Source of the DNA: Syntrophotaleaceae bacterium
GTDB taxonomy: Bacteria > Desulfobacterota > Desulfuromonadia > Desulfuromonadales > Syntrophotaleaceae
Length of the DNA: 64,000 bases
Direction: 5' to 3'
Assembly: GCA_041390365.1 (NCBI GenBank)
Contig: JAWKQB010000002.1
Location: forward strand, 872,001 to 936,000
Made by a program: the position numbers and the translations under genes. Of this stretch, positions 17,301 to 25,937 are shown one piece after another. Each line of letters opens with the position of its first letter. Position 1 is the stretch's first letter. The notes below the pieces were generated by a model. The model was not told where the DNA came from. It searched no databases and was given only the letters and a program-made list of their open reading frames with translations.

Positions 17301-18075
17301 GACCATCATCGATCTTGACTACCTGAATCTGATCTTCGCCTACGGATTGTTTTTGCTGGCCGTGGGGCTGGGAAGGCTGAGGCGCATCGGCCAGACGCGG
17401 GACATGATCTGGGCCTCGGTACGAATGCTTATCCAGCTGTTCGCCGTCGGCTATCTGCTGCGCTGGATCTTCGCCGTACGACATCCTTTGCCGACCCTGC
17501 TGATTCTCCTGGTCATGGGTGGTTTCGCACTGCAGGTTCTGGGTGAAAGGATCCGAAACAAGGTCCCGGCTTTCTATCGTGTGATCAGCATTTCGCTGTT
17601 TCTCGGCTGCGGCACCGTCACCTATCTTTTCTGTCTGCTGGTGGTTACCCCGACCCCCTGGTATGATCCCCGCTACCTGGTGCCGCTGGCCGGCATGATC
17701 ATCGGGAATTCCATGAACGGCGCCGGGCTGGCCGCCGAACGCCTCTCTTCGGAGATGCGGGAAAGGCGGGAGGAGATCGAGACCGCCCTCTCCCTCGGCG
17801 CGGCCTCCAGAACCGCCTCGCAGACCGCGGTACGCAATGCCTTTCGCGCGGCGCTGCTGCCGACGACCAACTCCATGGCCGCTATGGGGATCGTGTCCCT
17901 GCCAGGGATGATGACCGGGCAGATCCTGTCGGGTGTTGATCCCCTCACCGCCGTCAAGTACCAGATCGCGATCATGTGTGCGATACTCGGAAGTGTAGCG
18001 GTCACCAGCCTGCTGACCCTGCTGCTCGGGTATCGTTTCTACTTTACCCCGGCCCATCAACTGCGGGAGTGGTGA
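17290..18075 (+). CDS. FetB-like (UPF0014) ABC transporter permease
   Basis: The 261-residue protein has about six to seven hydrophobic helices. It carries the conserved UPF0014 core GMIIGNSMNGAGLAAERL near residue 134 and TALSLGAASRTASQTAVRNA near 163, with the loop SLPGMMTGQILSGVDP near 201. It forms an inner-membrane exporter with the preceding ATPase; iron is the known substrate in E. coli. A promoter-like TTGACA lies between it and ispE, so the operon probably ends here. Confidence 0.85.
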   Translation: MNDKTIIDLDYLNLIFAYGLFLLAVGLGRLRRIGQTRDMIWASVRMLIQLFAVGYLLRWIFAVRHPLPTLLILLVMGGFALQVLGERIRNKVPAFYRVISISLFLGCGTVTYLFCLLVVTPTPWYDPRYLVPLAGMIIGNSMNGAGLAAERLSSEMRERREEIETALSLGAASRTASQTAVRNAFRAALLPTTNSMAAMGIVSLPGMMTGQILSGVDPLTAVKYQIAIMCAILGSVAVTSLLTLLLGYRFYFTPAHQLREW

Positions 18076-18114
18076 TGGAGTGTGGCTTGGGAGAACAGGG
18101 GCCAAGATATCACC

Positions 18115-18143
18115 TTGACAAGAGGCCACTGTTTGATTCATAC
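18115..18143 (+). promoter_or_regulatory. Possible sigma-70 promoter for ispE
   Basis: TTGACA (18115-18120) is a perfect -35. The -10 region, TCATACATA around 18138-18146, is a poor match, so this is tentative. Confidence 0.3.
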
Positions 18144-18175
18144 ATAGGCGCTTACTGCCCCGATGAGGCTTTCTC

Positions 18176-19036
18176 ATGACCCGAACGTTTCTGGCGCCCG
18201 CCAAAATCAACCTCTGTCTGCACGTTCTCGGCAAACGCGGCGACGGCTACCATGATCTCGCCATGGTGATGCAACGGATCACCCTCTACGATCACCTGAC
18301 GATCAGTGTCGTCGAGACACCGGGTGTGCGCGTCAGCTGCGCCGGTCTGGAGCTTCCCCCCGGTCAGGACAATATTGCCGCAAAAGCGGCCCGCCGGCTC
18401 CTGGAACTGTCCGGGCGCACTGAGGGGGTGGACATCGACATCCGCAAGGAGATTCCCGTGGCTGCCGGTCTCGGAGGGGGATCGTCGGATGCCGCCACGG
18501 TCCTCATGGGTCTCAACGAGATGCTGAAGCTCGGCTTGTCGAAACAGCGGCTGATGCGGGAAGGTGTGGTGCTGGGAGCTGATGTCCCCTTCTTCATCCT
18601 TGAAAAGGAGGCCTGGGCGACCGGCATCGGCGACGTCCTGGAGCCGCTTGAAGGACTGCCCTCCGTCTGGTATGTTCTTGTCAACCCCGGGCTGGCCGTC
18701 TCGACCGCCTGGGTCTATGGAAATTTAAGGTTGACATCCCCCAGGGATGATCTTAAAATACCGCGGTTTTCCAGGACGGTAGAAGACCTCGTTTGTCTTC
18801 TCCACAACGACCTGGAACAGGTCACCGTCGCCCGTTTCCCTGTCATTGCCGACATCAAGCGGCGGCTTGTGACCGCGGGCGCCAGTGGAGCGCTCATGTC
18901 GGGCAGCGGCTCTACCGTGTTCGGGGTATTTGCCTACAGGGCAACCGCCGAGGCTGCTGCAGAAGAATTCAGGGCTGAGTCGGGCTGGCGCGTATTCATT
19001 GCGCAGCCGGTTTCCGACTATTCCTGCCGGTCGTAA
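18176..19036 (+). CDS. ispE: 4-diphosphocytidyl-2-C-methyl-D-erythritol kinase
   Basis: Phosphorylates CDP-methylerythritol in the non-mevalonate isoprenoid pathway. The 286-residue GHMP kinase has APAKINLCLHVLGKRGDGYH at the N-terminus, the ATP-binding PVAAGLGGGSSDAATVL near residue 97, and GASGALMSGSGSTVFGVF near 238. A tRNA-Gln gene starts 10 bases after its stop, and prs follows, the common ispE-tRNA-prs-rplY-pth order. Confidence 0.95.
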   Translation: MTRTFLAPAKINLCLHVLGKRGDGYHDLAMVMQRITLYDHLTISVVETPGVRVSCAGLELPPGQDNIAAKAARRLLELSGRTEGVDIDIRKEIPVAAGLGGGSSDAATVLMGLNEMLKLGLSKQRLMREGVVLGADVPFFILEKEAWATGIGDVLEPLEGLPSVWYVLVNPGLAVSTAWVYGNLRLTSPRDDLKIPRFSRTVEDLVCLLHNDLEQVTVARFPVIADIKRRLVTAGASGALMSGSGSTVFGVFAYRATAEAAAEEFRAESGWRVFIAQPVSDYSCRS

Positions 19037-19046
19037 AAATTTTTGC

Positions 19047-19121
19047 TGGGGCGTCGCCAAGCGGTAAGGCACCGGATTTTGATTCCGGCATTCCCAGGTT
19101 CGAATCCTGGCGCCCCAGCCA
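19047..19121 (+). tRNA. tRNA-Gln (anticodon TTG)
   Basis: The acceptor stem TGGGGCG (19047-19053) pairs with CGCCCCA (19111-19117), followed by discriminator G and an encoded CCA (19119-19121). The anticodon stem CCGGA/TCCGG encloses the loop TTTTGAT, giving anticodon TTG. The T-arm has GGTTCGAATCC. The length is 75 bases. It lies between ispE and prs and is probably co-transcribed with them. Confidence 0.97.
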
Positions 19122-19346
19122 CCTGAAAATCCATCGTTCAGGAAGCTCTGCTGCTACATCCTGCATGCTTCCTGACATCAGGAGCTGTTTTCCGTCAGGT
19201 CATGGGATCCATGGCCTGCAGTTTTTTATCTGAACCCGAATCTCGCAGCTGCCGTCGAGCATGACGGTCGGCTCTGCAGGACGTTTTGCCCTGTTTTTCC
19301 ATCAGCAACCGCCGATTCGGAACCAAATTCGGAAGGGCCGCCCATC

Positions 19347-20285
19347 GTGAACAAGTTGAAGATTTTCTCCGGCAATTCAAACATTCCCCTCGCCCGTGAA
19401 ATATGCGGTCATCTTGCAGTTCCCCTTGGTGCGGCCAAGGTCAGGTCCTTTTCCGACGGGGAGGTGATGGTTGAAATCGGTGAAAACGTTCGCGGGCGGG
19501 ATGTCTATATCATTCAATCGACCTGTGCGCCGGCCAACGACAACCTGATGGAACTGTTGATCATGGTCGACGCCCTCAAACGGGCTTCCGCCGCGCGCAT
19601 CACCGCCGTGATCCCCTATTTCGGCTATGCCCGCCAGGACCGCAAGGTGGCTCCCCGCACCCCTATTACCAGCAAACTTGTAGCCGACCTGATCTCCACC
19701 TCCGGGGTCAGCCGGGTATTGACCATCGATCTGCACGCGGGCCAGATCCAGGGATTTTTCAACATCCCCGTAGACCATCTGTACGCCGCTCCGGTTCTGC
19801 TCAAGGAAATCAAGGAGCGTTTTCACGGCCCTTTGGTGGTCGTGTCCCCCGATGCCGGAGGGACCGAGCGGGCGCGGGCGTTCGCCAAGCGGCTCGATGC
19901 AGGTCTCGCCATTATCGACAAGCGCCGCAGCGGTCCCAACGTGTCCGAAGTCATGAACATCATCGGCGAGGTGGAAGGACAGACCTGCGTGGTGATCGAT
20001 GATATGATCGATACCGCCGGCACTCTCTGCCAGGCAGCCCAGGCCCTCAAGGACAAGGGGGCCGCCGAGGTTTACGCCTGCGCTACCCATCCTGTCCTGA
20101 GCGGTCCGGCACTGGAAAGGATCAATCAGAGCTCGCTTAAGGAAGTCATCGTGACCAACAGCATCCCGGCCCTGGACAAACTGCAAGGCTGTTCCCGGTT
20201 GCGGCAGCTTTCCGTGGCGGAGCTGCTGGCGGAGGCGATCCGCCGTATTCACGGCGACGAATCAGTCAGTTCTCTCTTCGTCTAA
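19347..20285 (+). CDS. prs: Ribose-phosphate pyrophosphokinase
   Basis: Makes PRPP from ribose-5-phosphate and ATP, feeding purine, pyrimidine, histidine and tryptophan synthesis. The 312-residue class I enzyme has KIFSGNSNIPLA at the N-terminus, FSDGEVMVEIGENVRG near residue 33, the catalytic flexible loop YFGYARQDRK near 91, metal site DLHAGQIQGFF near 128 and the PRPP loop VVIDDMIDTAGTL near 215. The start is GTG. The 225-base leader after the tRNA has a 9-bp inverted repeat (TCAGGAAGC at 19138, GCTTCCTGA ending 19175) without a T-run. Confidence 0.96.
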   Translation: MNKLKIFSGNSNIPLAREICGHLAVPLGAAKVRSFSDGEVMVEIGENVRGRDVYIIQSTCAPANDNLMELLIMVDALKRASAARITAVIPYFGYARQDRKVAPRTPITSKLVADLISTSGVSRVLTIDLHAGQIQGFFNIPVDHLYAAPVLLKEIKERFHGPLVVVSPDAGGTERARAFAKRLDAGLAIIDKRRSGPNVSEVMNIIGEVEGQTCVVIDDMIDTAGTLCQAAQALKDKGAAEVYACATHPVLSGPALERINQSSLKEVIVTNSIPALDKLQGCSRLRQLSVAELLAEAIRRIHGDESVSSLFV

Positions 20286-20382
20286 CACCCTGTCGGGCAT
20301 GGGAAATTCTCCGGCTTCCGGCCGGCTGCCAACTGGCAGCACCCCTTCCCAGGTCCCACTCTCTAAATGGAGGAATGGATAG

Positions 20383-21003
20383 ATGGCAAACACTGAATTG
20401 AACGTCACCCTGCGCGAGGGTATCGGCAAGGGCAGCGCCCGCAGCCTGCGTCGCCAGGGACTGATCCCCGCGGTGGTCTATGGCAAGGGAATCGATCCCT
20501 GCGCCCTGTCCGTCGCGCCCAAGGACCTCAAGGCCGCGATCAGCACCGAGGCCGGACTGAACACCCTGATTACTCTGAAGGGTGCGGGTTCTGTGGAAGG
20601 GAAGGTCGTCATTCTCAAGGACCTGCAGACCGATCCGGTCAGGGGCGATGCCCTGCATGCCGATTTCCAGGCGATCGACCTCGGCCAGAAAGTCCATGTC
20701 CTGGTACCGGTTCATCCGGTCGGTAAGTCGGAAGGAGAAAAACAGGGGGGCGGTCTTGAATTGATTCGCCATGAACTCGAAGTGGTCTGCCTGCCGACGG
20801 CCATCCCCAGCGCCATCGAAATCGATGTCACTCATATGCAGATCGGCGATGTCGTTCATTCCGGCGATCTCGAACTGCCGAAAGGGGTGGAGCTTGCCCA
20901 CGAGGGTAATTATACCATTCTGACCATTACCGGGCGCAAACTTGAAGTCGAGGAAGCCGAAGGTGCCGAGGCAGGGGCTGAACCAGGCGCCGAAGAGGAA
21001 TAG
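20383..21003 (+). CDS. rplY: 50S ribosomal protein L25 / general stress protein Ctc
   Basis: Binds 5S rRNA. The 206-residue protein is the long TL5/Ctc form: an N-terminal L25 domain (about 1-92, starting with the GKGSARSLRRQGLIPAVVYG pattern) and a C-terminal Ctc beta domain (~95-185). A short acidic tail rich in Glu, Gly and Ala ends it. The leader after prs contains a compact palindrome, GCTGCC-AACT-GGCAGC (20325-20340). The pth gene starts 12 bases after its stop. Confidence 0.95.
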   Translation: MANTELNVTLREGIGKGSARSLRRQGLIPAVVYGKGIDPCALSVAPKDLKAAISTEAGLNTLITLKGAGSVEGKVVILKDLQTDPVRGDALHADFQAIDLGQKVHVLVPVHPVGKSEGEKQGGGLELIRHELEVVCLPTAIPSAIEIDVTHMQIGDVVHSGDLELPKGVELAHEGNYTILTITGRKLEVEEAEGAEAGAEPGAEEE

Positions 21004-21015
21004 GCGGGACCCGAT

Positions 21016-21591
21016 TTGAAGATCATCGCCGGCCTTGGAAACCCGGGACCTGAATACGCTCAAACCCGGCACAACATAGGTTTCATGGCCGCCGAACGGT
21101 TTGCCTCCGAACACGGTCTCACTCTCAAGAAAAAGGGCCATCAGGCCCTTTACGGGGTGGGGTCCGTTTATGGTCAGGAGGTCATGGTTCTCCTGCCGCA
21201 GACCTACATGAACCGGAGCGGAGCCAGTGTGTCTTCGGCCTGCAAGGCGATGGGTGTGCCACCGCCCGATCTGATCGTCCTGCATGACGAAATCGACCTC
21301 CCCTTCGGTACGCTGCGGATAAAACTTGGCGGCGGCCATGGCGGTCATAACGGTTTGCGGAATATAGGCGCCGTGTTCGGATCCCTGGAGTTCATCCGCT
21401 TTCGCATCGGTGTCGATCGTCCACCGGCTGGGGGTGACGTGGCCCAGTATGTTCTGCGGTCCTTTTCCAGCATCGAAAGAAACAGTCTGGACCGCGTGTT
21501 GGAGAATACGGCCAAAGCCCTTGAACTCCTGCTCCAAGAGGGGGTTCAGGAGGCGATGAACGCTTTCAACAATCGCGATATTTCACTTTAA
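21016..21591 (+). CDS. pth: Peptidyl-tRNA hydrolase
   Basis: Releases peptides from prematurely dissociated peptidyl-tRNA. The 191-residue protein has GLGNPGPEYAQTRHNIGF, with catalytic His near residue 20. It also has QTYMNRSGASV, HDEIDLPFG with the catalytic Asp near 95, and KLGGGHGGHNGLRN. The start codon is TTG; no ATG or GTG lies before the conserved N-terminus. It follows rplY closely, the usual partner in this phylum. Confidence 0.95.
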   Translation: MKIIAGLGNPGPEYAQTRHNIGFMAAERFASEHGLTLKKKGHQALYGVGSVYGQEVMVLLPQTYMNRSGASVSSACKAMGVPPPDLIVLHDEIDLPFGTLRIKLGGGHGGHNGLRNIGAVFGSLEFIRFRIGVDRPPAGGDVAQYVLRSFSSIERNSLDRVLENTAKALELLLQEGVQEAMNAFNNRDISL

Positions 21592-21610
21592 CAAGGGGGA
21601 AAGAGTCGAA

Positions 21611-23659
21611 ATGGAACTGCAAATGTATGCTCCGATACTCGGAGCGGTGGGCTTTTTGATCGCCATCGTCATGTACACCGTCGTCAAGGCACAACCGGTC
21701 GGCAACGAGCGGATGAAGGATATATCCGAATCGATCCATGCCGGCGCCATGGCATTTCTGGGTCGGGAGTATCGTGTACTGGCGGTTTTCATCGTGCTGG
21801 TTTTCGTCATCATTGCACTGGCTCCTTCCCTGGGTCTGTATACGGCCCTGGCATTTCTCGGCGGCGCCATCTGTTCCATGATCTGCGGCTTTATCGGCAT
21901 GAAGGCCGCCACCCGGGCCAATGTGCGCACCGCCGAGGCCGCCCGCACCTCCGGTCAAGGCAAGGCGCTGATGGTCTCTTTCAACGGCGGGGCCGTCATG
22001 GGACTGGCGGTTGCGTCGATGGGTTTGATCGGCGTCGGCATTGCCTATGTCATCTTCGGCGGTGACCCCCAGACCTCCATCTACATCAACGGTTTCGCCA
22101 TGGGCGCTTCGTCTATCGCGCTTTTTGCCCGTGTCGGAGGCGGCATCTATACCAAGGCGGCCGACGTCGGTTCTGACCTGGTCGGCAAGGTGGAAGCCGG
22201 CATTCCCGAAGATGATCCCCGCAACCCGGGTGTCATCGCCGACAACGTCGGCGACTGCGTCGGCGACACCGCCGGCATGGGAGCCGACATCTTTGAGTCC
22301 TACGTCGGTTCGATCATCGCCACCGTGGCCATTGCCGCCGCAGCCGGCGCCGGGCTGATGGGCACCCTCGCCGGTGCGCCCGTCGAGGTCGGCTCCGATC
22401 TGTTCAGACTGACCCAGGCCAACGCCATGCTGTTGCCCCTGGTGCTGGCCATGGCGGGCCTGATTTTTTCACTGCTCGGCGTCGGCTCGATGAAGTTTTT
22501 GAAGAACATCAACCCGGCCGCCGCCCTGCGGTACACAACCTTTGTTGCAGCCGGCGGTTTCCTCGTTGCCACCTACTTCATCACCCGGTTCATGCATATC
22601 AGCAACGGCGTCTTCTGGGCTGTTCTCGCCGGCACCCTGGCCGGTATCGCCATCGGTGTGATCACCGAATACTACACCTCATCGGGGCCGGTGTTTCGCA
22701 TCGCCAATGCCAGCAAAACCGGACCGGCCACCAATATCATCCATGGCCTGGCCGTTGGGCTTGAGAGCTGCGCCGCACCTATCCTGGTCATCTGCGTCGG
22801 CATCCTCGTCGCCAACCAGTTTGCCGGCCTCTACGGCATCGGTATTGCCGCTGTCGGCATGCTGGCCACCGTTGGGGTAACCATGACCGTCGATGCCTAT
22901 GGTCCTATCGCCGACAACGCCGGAGGCATTTCGGAGATGGCCGGTCTCGGCCCCGAGGTACGGAAGATCACCGACGGACTCGACGCCATCGGCAATACCA
23001 CCGCCGCCGTGGGCAAAGGGTTTGCCATTGGTTCGGCTGCCCTGACCGCACTTGCCCTCTTTTCCGCTTATGCCACCGCCGTCAAGCTCGAAGCCATCGA
23101 CCTGATCCAGCCTTTTACCGTTGTCGGGCTGCTGATCGGCGGCGCGATTCCCTTCTTCATCGGCGCCTTGACCATGACCTCCGTTGGGCGGGCTGCCGGC
23201 AAGATGGTTGATGAGATTCGGCGGCAGTTCCGCGAGATCCCCGGCCTGCTCGAAGGCAAACCCGGTGTTAAACCCGAGCCGGAGAAGTGCGTCGACATCT
23301 CGGCTCGCGCCGCTCTGCGGGAGATGGTCCTGCCCGGTCTGGTCGCCGTGGTCGCTCCGGTGCTGGTCGGATTGCTGCTCGGCAAACAGGCTCTCGGTGG
23401 CATGCTCGCCGGCGCCACTCTGACCGGTGTGCTGATGGCTCTGTTCATGTCCAACGCCGGCGGTGCCTGGGACAACGCCAAGAAGTTTATTGAAAAGGGC
23501 GAACTGCATGGCGAGGCCAAGGGCGGCGACGCTCACAAGGCGGCCGTGGTCGGTGATACGGTCGGAGACCCGTTCAAGGACACTTCCGGACCGGCCATGA
23601 ACATCCTCATTAAACTGATGAGCGTCGTCTCGCTGGTCATCGCTCCGCTGCTGGTCTGA
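21611..23659 (+). CDS. hppA: Membrane-bound ion-pumping pyrophosphatase, K+-dependent subtype
   Basis: Couples pyrophosphate hydrolysis to cation export across the inner membrane. The 682-residue protein has about 15-16 hydrophobic helices. Catalytic loops are EAGIPEDDPRNPGVIADNVG with GDCVGDTAGMGADIFESY near residue 215, and GDTVGDPFKDTSGPAMN near the C-terminus. The motif GNTTAAVGKGFAIGSAAL has Ala where K+-independent enzymes have Lys, which marks the K+-dependent class. Whether it moves Na+ or H+ is not decided here. A 15-bp terminator follows. Confidence 0.93.
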   Translation: MELQMYAPILGAVGFLIAIVMYTVVKAQPVGNERMKDISESIHAGAMAFLGREYRVLAVFIVLVFVIIALAPSLGLYTALAFLGGAICSMICGFIGMKAATRANVRTAEAARTSGQGKALMVSFNGGAVMGLAVASMGLIGVGIAYVIFGGDPQTSIYINGFAMGASSIALFARVGGGIYTKAADVGSDLVGKVEAGIPEDDPRNPGVIADNVGDCVGDTAGMGADIFESYVGSIIATVAIAAAAGAGLMGTLAGAPVEVGSDLFRLTQANAMLLPLVLAMAGLIFSLLGVGSMKFLKNINPAAALRYTTFVAAGGFLVATYFITRFMHISNGVFWAVLAGTLAGIAIGVITEYYTSSGPVFRIANASKTGPATNIIHGLAVGLESCAAPILVICVGILVANQFAGLYGIGIAAVGMLATVGVTMTVDAYGPIADNAGGISEMAGLGPEVRKITDGLDAIGNTTAAVGKGFAIGSAALTALALFSAYATAVKLEAIDLIQPFTVVGLLIGGAIPFFIGALTMTSVGRAAGKMVDEIRRQFREIPGLLEGKPGVKPEPEKCVDISARAALREMVLPGLVAVVAPVLVGLLLGKQALGGMLAGATLTGVLMALFMSNAGGAWDNAKKFIEKGELHGEAKGGDAHKAAVVGDTVGDPFKDTSGPAMNILIKLMSVVSLVIAPLLV

Positions 23660-23691
23660 TCGACACGTCGAATACACATCAGTAGAATAAA

Positions 23692-23730
23692 TAACGATAG
23701 CCGGGTTTTTTCCCGGCTATCGTTATTTTT
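23692..23730 (+). terminator. Strong intrinsic terminator after hppA
   Basis: ATAACGATAGCCGGG and CCCGGCTATCGTTAT form a perfect 15-bp stem with a T6 loop, followed by five T (reading beyond the stem's own T's). The reverse strand is also preceded by A-rich sequence, so it may work in both directions. Confidence 0.9.
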
Positions 23731-23808
23731 ACTTGAGCGAAGCCCGAAAGCCGTTCTCACCCCCGGCGGCGGCTGGTTACCTTTCAACCTACATTCAGGA
23801 ATTACAAA

Positions 23809-24903
23809 ATGGGATTCAAATGCGGCATTGTCGGTCTGCCCAATGTGGGCAAGTCCACCATTTTCAACGCCATCACTTCGGCCGGAGCCGAGTCGGCCAA
23901 CTATCCTTTCTGCACCATCGAACCCAACGTGGGCGTGGTCGCGGTGCCAGACCAGCGGCTTGATCAACTGGCCGAAATCGTCAATCCCCAACGCATATTG
24001 CCGACAACCATCGAATTCGTCGACATTGCCGGTCTCGTTAAAGGGGCCAGCAGGGGGGAGGGGCTTGGGAACCAGTTCCTCGGAAATATCCGGCAGGTCG
24101 ACGCCATCGCTCACATCGTTCGCTGTTTCGACGACGATAACGTGGTGCATGTGGACGGTAGCGTCGATCCCCAAAGGGATATTGAGGTCATCCAGACCGA
24201 GTTGAACCTGGCGGACCTGGACACGGTGGAAAAGCGCATCAACCGCACGCAGAAGCAGGCCCGCAGCGGTGACAAAAAACTGCAGGGCGAGATGGAGGTG
24301 CTGGTCCGGGTACAGGAGTGTCTCAATCAGGGGCGCTCTGTACGATCTCTCGAATTTTCGGCCGAAGAAGCCCAACTGATCAGGGAACTCCATCTGATCA
24401 GCAGCAAGCCGGTCCTGTATGTGGCCAATGTGGCCGAGGACGATCTGGCCGGAAAGCACCCCTTTGTCGATCAGGTACGGAATCAGGCCCTGGCCGAGGG
24501 GGCGGCGTTTGTGACCATCTGCGGCAAGATCGAATCGGAGATCGCCGAACTGGGGCCAGAGGAGAAAAAGGAATTTCTTGAGGAACTCCACCTTGGAGAG
24601 TCGGGTCTTGACCGGATGATCAGGGCCGGCTACGAACTGCTGGGACTGATCACCTATTTCACAGCAGGGGTCAAGGAGGTCCGGGCCTGGACCGTGCGGC
24701 GGGGAAGTCGGGCGCCCGCCGCTGCCGGGGTCATTCATACCGATTTCGAAAAGGGTTTCATCCGGGCGGAAGTGATCGCCTTCGCGGATTACCTCGCCGC
24801 CGGGGGAGAGTCAGGCGCAAGGGAAAAAGGGGTGATGCGCCTCGAAGGGAAGGACTATGTCGTTCAGGACGGCGACGTCATGCATTTCCGGTTCAATGTA
24901 TAA
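23809..24903 (+). CDS. ychF: Redox-regulated ATPase YchF (Obg-like)
   Basis: Ribosome-associated P-loop ATPase of the OLA1/YchF family. The 364-residue protein has G1 GLPNVGKSTIFNAIT near residue 8 and G3 DIAGLVKGASRGEGLGNQFL near 69. The G4 site, VLYVANVAEDD near 200, has the N-A-E variation that gives ATP preference in this family. A C-terminal TGS-like domain ends HFRFNV. A Cys-containing coiled-coil region lies between. A palindromic repeat follows. Confidence 0.95.
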   Translation: MGFKCGIVGLPNVGKSTIFNAITSAGAESANYPFCTIEPNVGVVAVPDQRLDQLAEIVNPQRILPTTIEFVDIAGLVKGASRGEGLGNQFLGNIRQVDAIAHIVRCFDDDNVVHVDGSVDPQRDIEVIQTELNLADLDTVEKRINRTQKQARSGDKKLQGEMEVLVRVQECLNQGRSVRSLEFSAEEAQLIRELHLISSKPVLYVANVAEDDLAGKHPFVDQVRNQALAEGAAFVTICGKIESEIAELGPEEKKEFLEELHLGESGLDRMIRAGYELLGLITYFTAGVKEVRAWTVRRGSRAPAAAGVIHTDFEKGFIRAEVIAFADYLAAGGESGAREKGVMRLEGKDYVVQDGDVMHFRFNV

Positions 24904-24930
24904 ACCTTGTTTCGATGTGTAAGATATAGA

Positions 24931-25040
24931 CTCGTTGTCAGTGAAGCCGCAGCGAACGGTAGTCGTCATCGTAATCGTGATCGAAAGTCGGCCTTCAAAC
25001 GTTTACGGTTTCGACAACGACAACGACAACGACAACGAAA
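24931..25040 (-). repeat. Palindromic hexamer-array repeat, copy R2 (inverted)
   Basis: Reading the opposite way from R1 and R3, it begins CTCGTTGTCAGTGAAGC, the reverse complement of their tail. It then has a TCGTCATCGTAATCGTGATCG arm (unit about six bases) and ends with four AACGAC units at 25014-25036. A 65-codon frame over it is not a gene. Confidence 0.8.
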
Positions 25041-25110
25041 GAGGCCGGGTATCTGTTTCTCTATGGGTAAAGGGTGGATTTATGAATCGACCGACGCCTC
25101 CTGAAAAACA

Positions 25111-25139
25111 TTGAAAAAATACCCCGGCTGTGCTAATAA
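25111..25139 (+). promoter_or_regulatory. Sigma-70-type promoter of the rpsF operon
   Basis: TTGAAA (25111-25116) and TAATAA (25134-25139) have 17-base spacing. The leader from about 25146 to 25228 contains GC-rich hairpins (for example GCGG/CCGC near 25162-25175 and a TCCGGAT/ATCCGG stem near 25183-25198). S6:S18 autoregulation of such leaders is known in other bacteria, but I cannot confirm the protein site here. Confidence 0.6.
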
Positions 25140-25228
25140 ACTGAGTTCCTTTATCAACAGGGCGGTTACCGTCCGCTCCTTGCTCCGGATCGATCCGGGG
25201 CTACAAACTCATGAGGAGAGAAGTCAAA

Positions 25229-25600
25229 ATGAGAACCTACGAGCACATTTTCATTGTCCATCCGGACACCGTCGGCGATGACTATGCCGCAGTGCTGGAG
25301 AAGTTCAAGGGGATCCTGGCCGAGCAGGGTGCCAGCATCCTCAAGATCGACGAATGGGGATCCCGCAAACTCGCCTATCCCGTCAAAAAACAGGCTCGGG
25401 GCACTTACGTGCTGCTGGTGTTTGAAGCCAACCCCGAGGTCGTCTCCGAGTTCGAGCGCCGTCTGCGAATCGATGAGAGGATCATCAAGTTCCAGACCAT
25501 ACTGTTGCCTGATGGGATGGAAACGGCCGGAAAGTCGGAAGGGGCCGTGGTCCGGACCGAAGAGGCTGATGACGTGGAAGAAATTGAAGAAGGCGAATAA
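25229..25600 (+). CDS. rpsF: 30S ribosomal protein S6
   Basis: The 123-residue protein begins MRTYEHIFIVHPD, has the KKQARGTYVLLVFEA and IDERIIKFQTI motifs of S6, and ends in the acidic tail typical of the family. I start at ATG 25229, with GAGGAG 10 bases upstream, not at the in-frame ATG 25211, which lies in that ribosome site. It partners S18, encoded next. Confidence 0.96.
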   Translation: MRTYEHIFIVHPDTVGDDYAAVLEKFKGILAEQGASILKIDEWGSRKLAYPVKKQARGTYVLLVFEANPEVVSEFERRLRIDERIIKFQTILLPDGMETAGKSEGAVVRTEEADDVEEIEEGE

Positions 25601-25626
25601 CGCGCTCATACGTGGAGGAAAAAACC

Positions 25627-25914
25627 ATGGCTGAAGATAGAAGAAACGACAAATCTGCCTCAAAGCGACCCGCGGCCACGGCTCGGCGGCGCTATTCCCG
25701 CCGCAAGGGCTGCCGGTTCTGCGGGGACAAGGATATCAAAATCGATTACAAGGAGATCCGCACCCTGCGCTATTTCATTTCAGAACGAGGCAAGATCGTA
25801 CCCAGAAGGATTTCCGGAAACTGCGCCGACCATCAGCGCAAAGTCTGTGAAGCGATCAAGCGGGCACGCAATATCGCCCTGCTGCCTTTTACCGCCGGAC
25901 ATTCCTTTGACTGA
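25627..25914 (+). CDS. rpsR: 30S ribosomal protein S18
   Basis: The 95-residue protein has a basic N-terminal extension and the S18 core CRFCGDKDIKIDYKEIRTLR. The C-terminus has ISGNCADHQRKVCEAIKRAR. The CXXC plus later Cys pair suggest the zinc-binding form of S18. I take ATG 25627, seven bases after GGAGG, rather than the GTG at 25612. It binds S6 on the platform of the 30S subunit. Confidence 0.96.
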   Translation: MAEDRRNDKSASKRPAATARRRYSRRKGCRFCGDKDIKIDYKEIRTLRYFISERGKIVPRRISGNCADHQRKVCEAIKRARNIALLPFTAGHSFD

Positions 25915-25937
25915 TCCGGCTTGGGCCCGGATTTGGG

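Noticed and set aside
24907..25104. Small basic protein of 65 codons
   Set aside because: It is a translation of the palindromic repeat R2.
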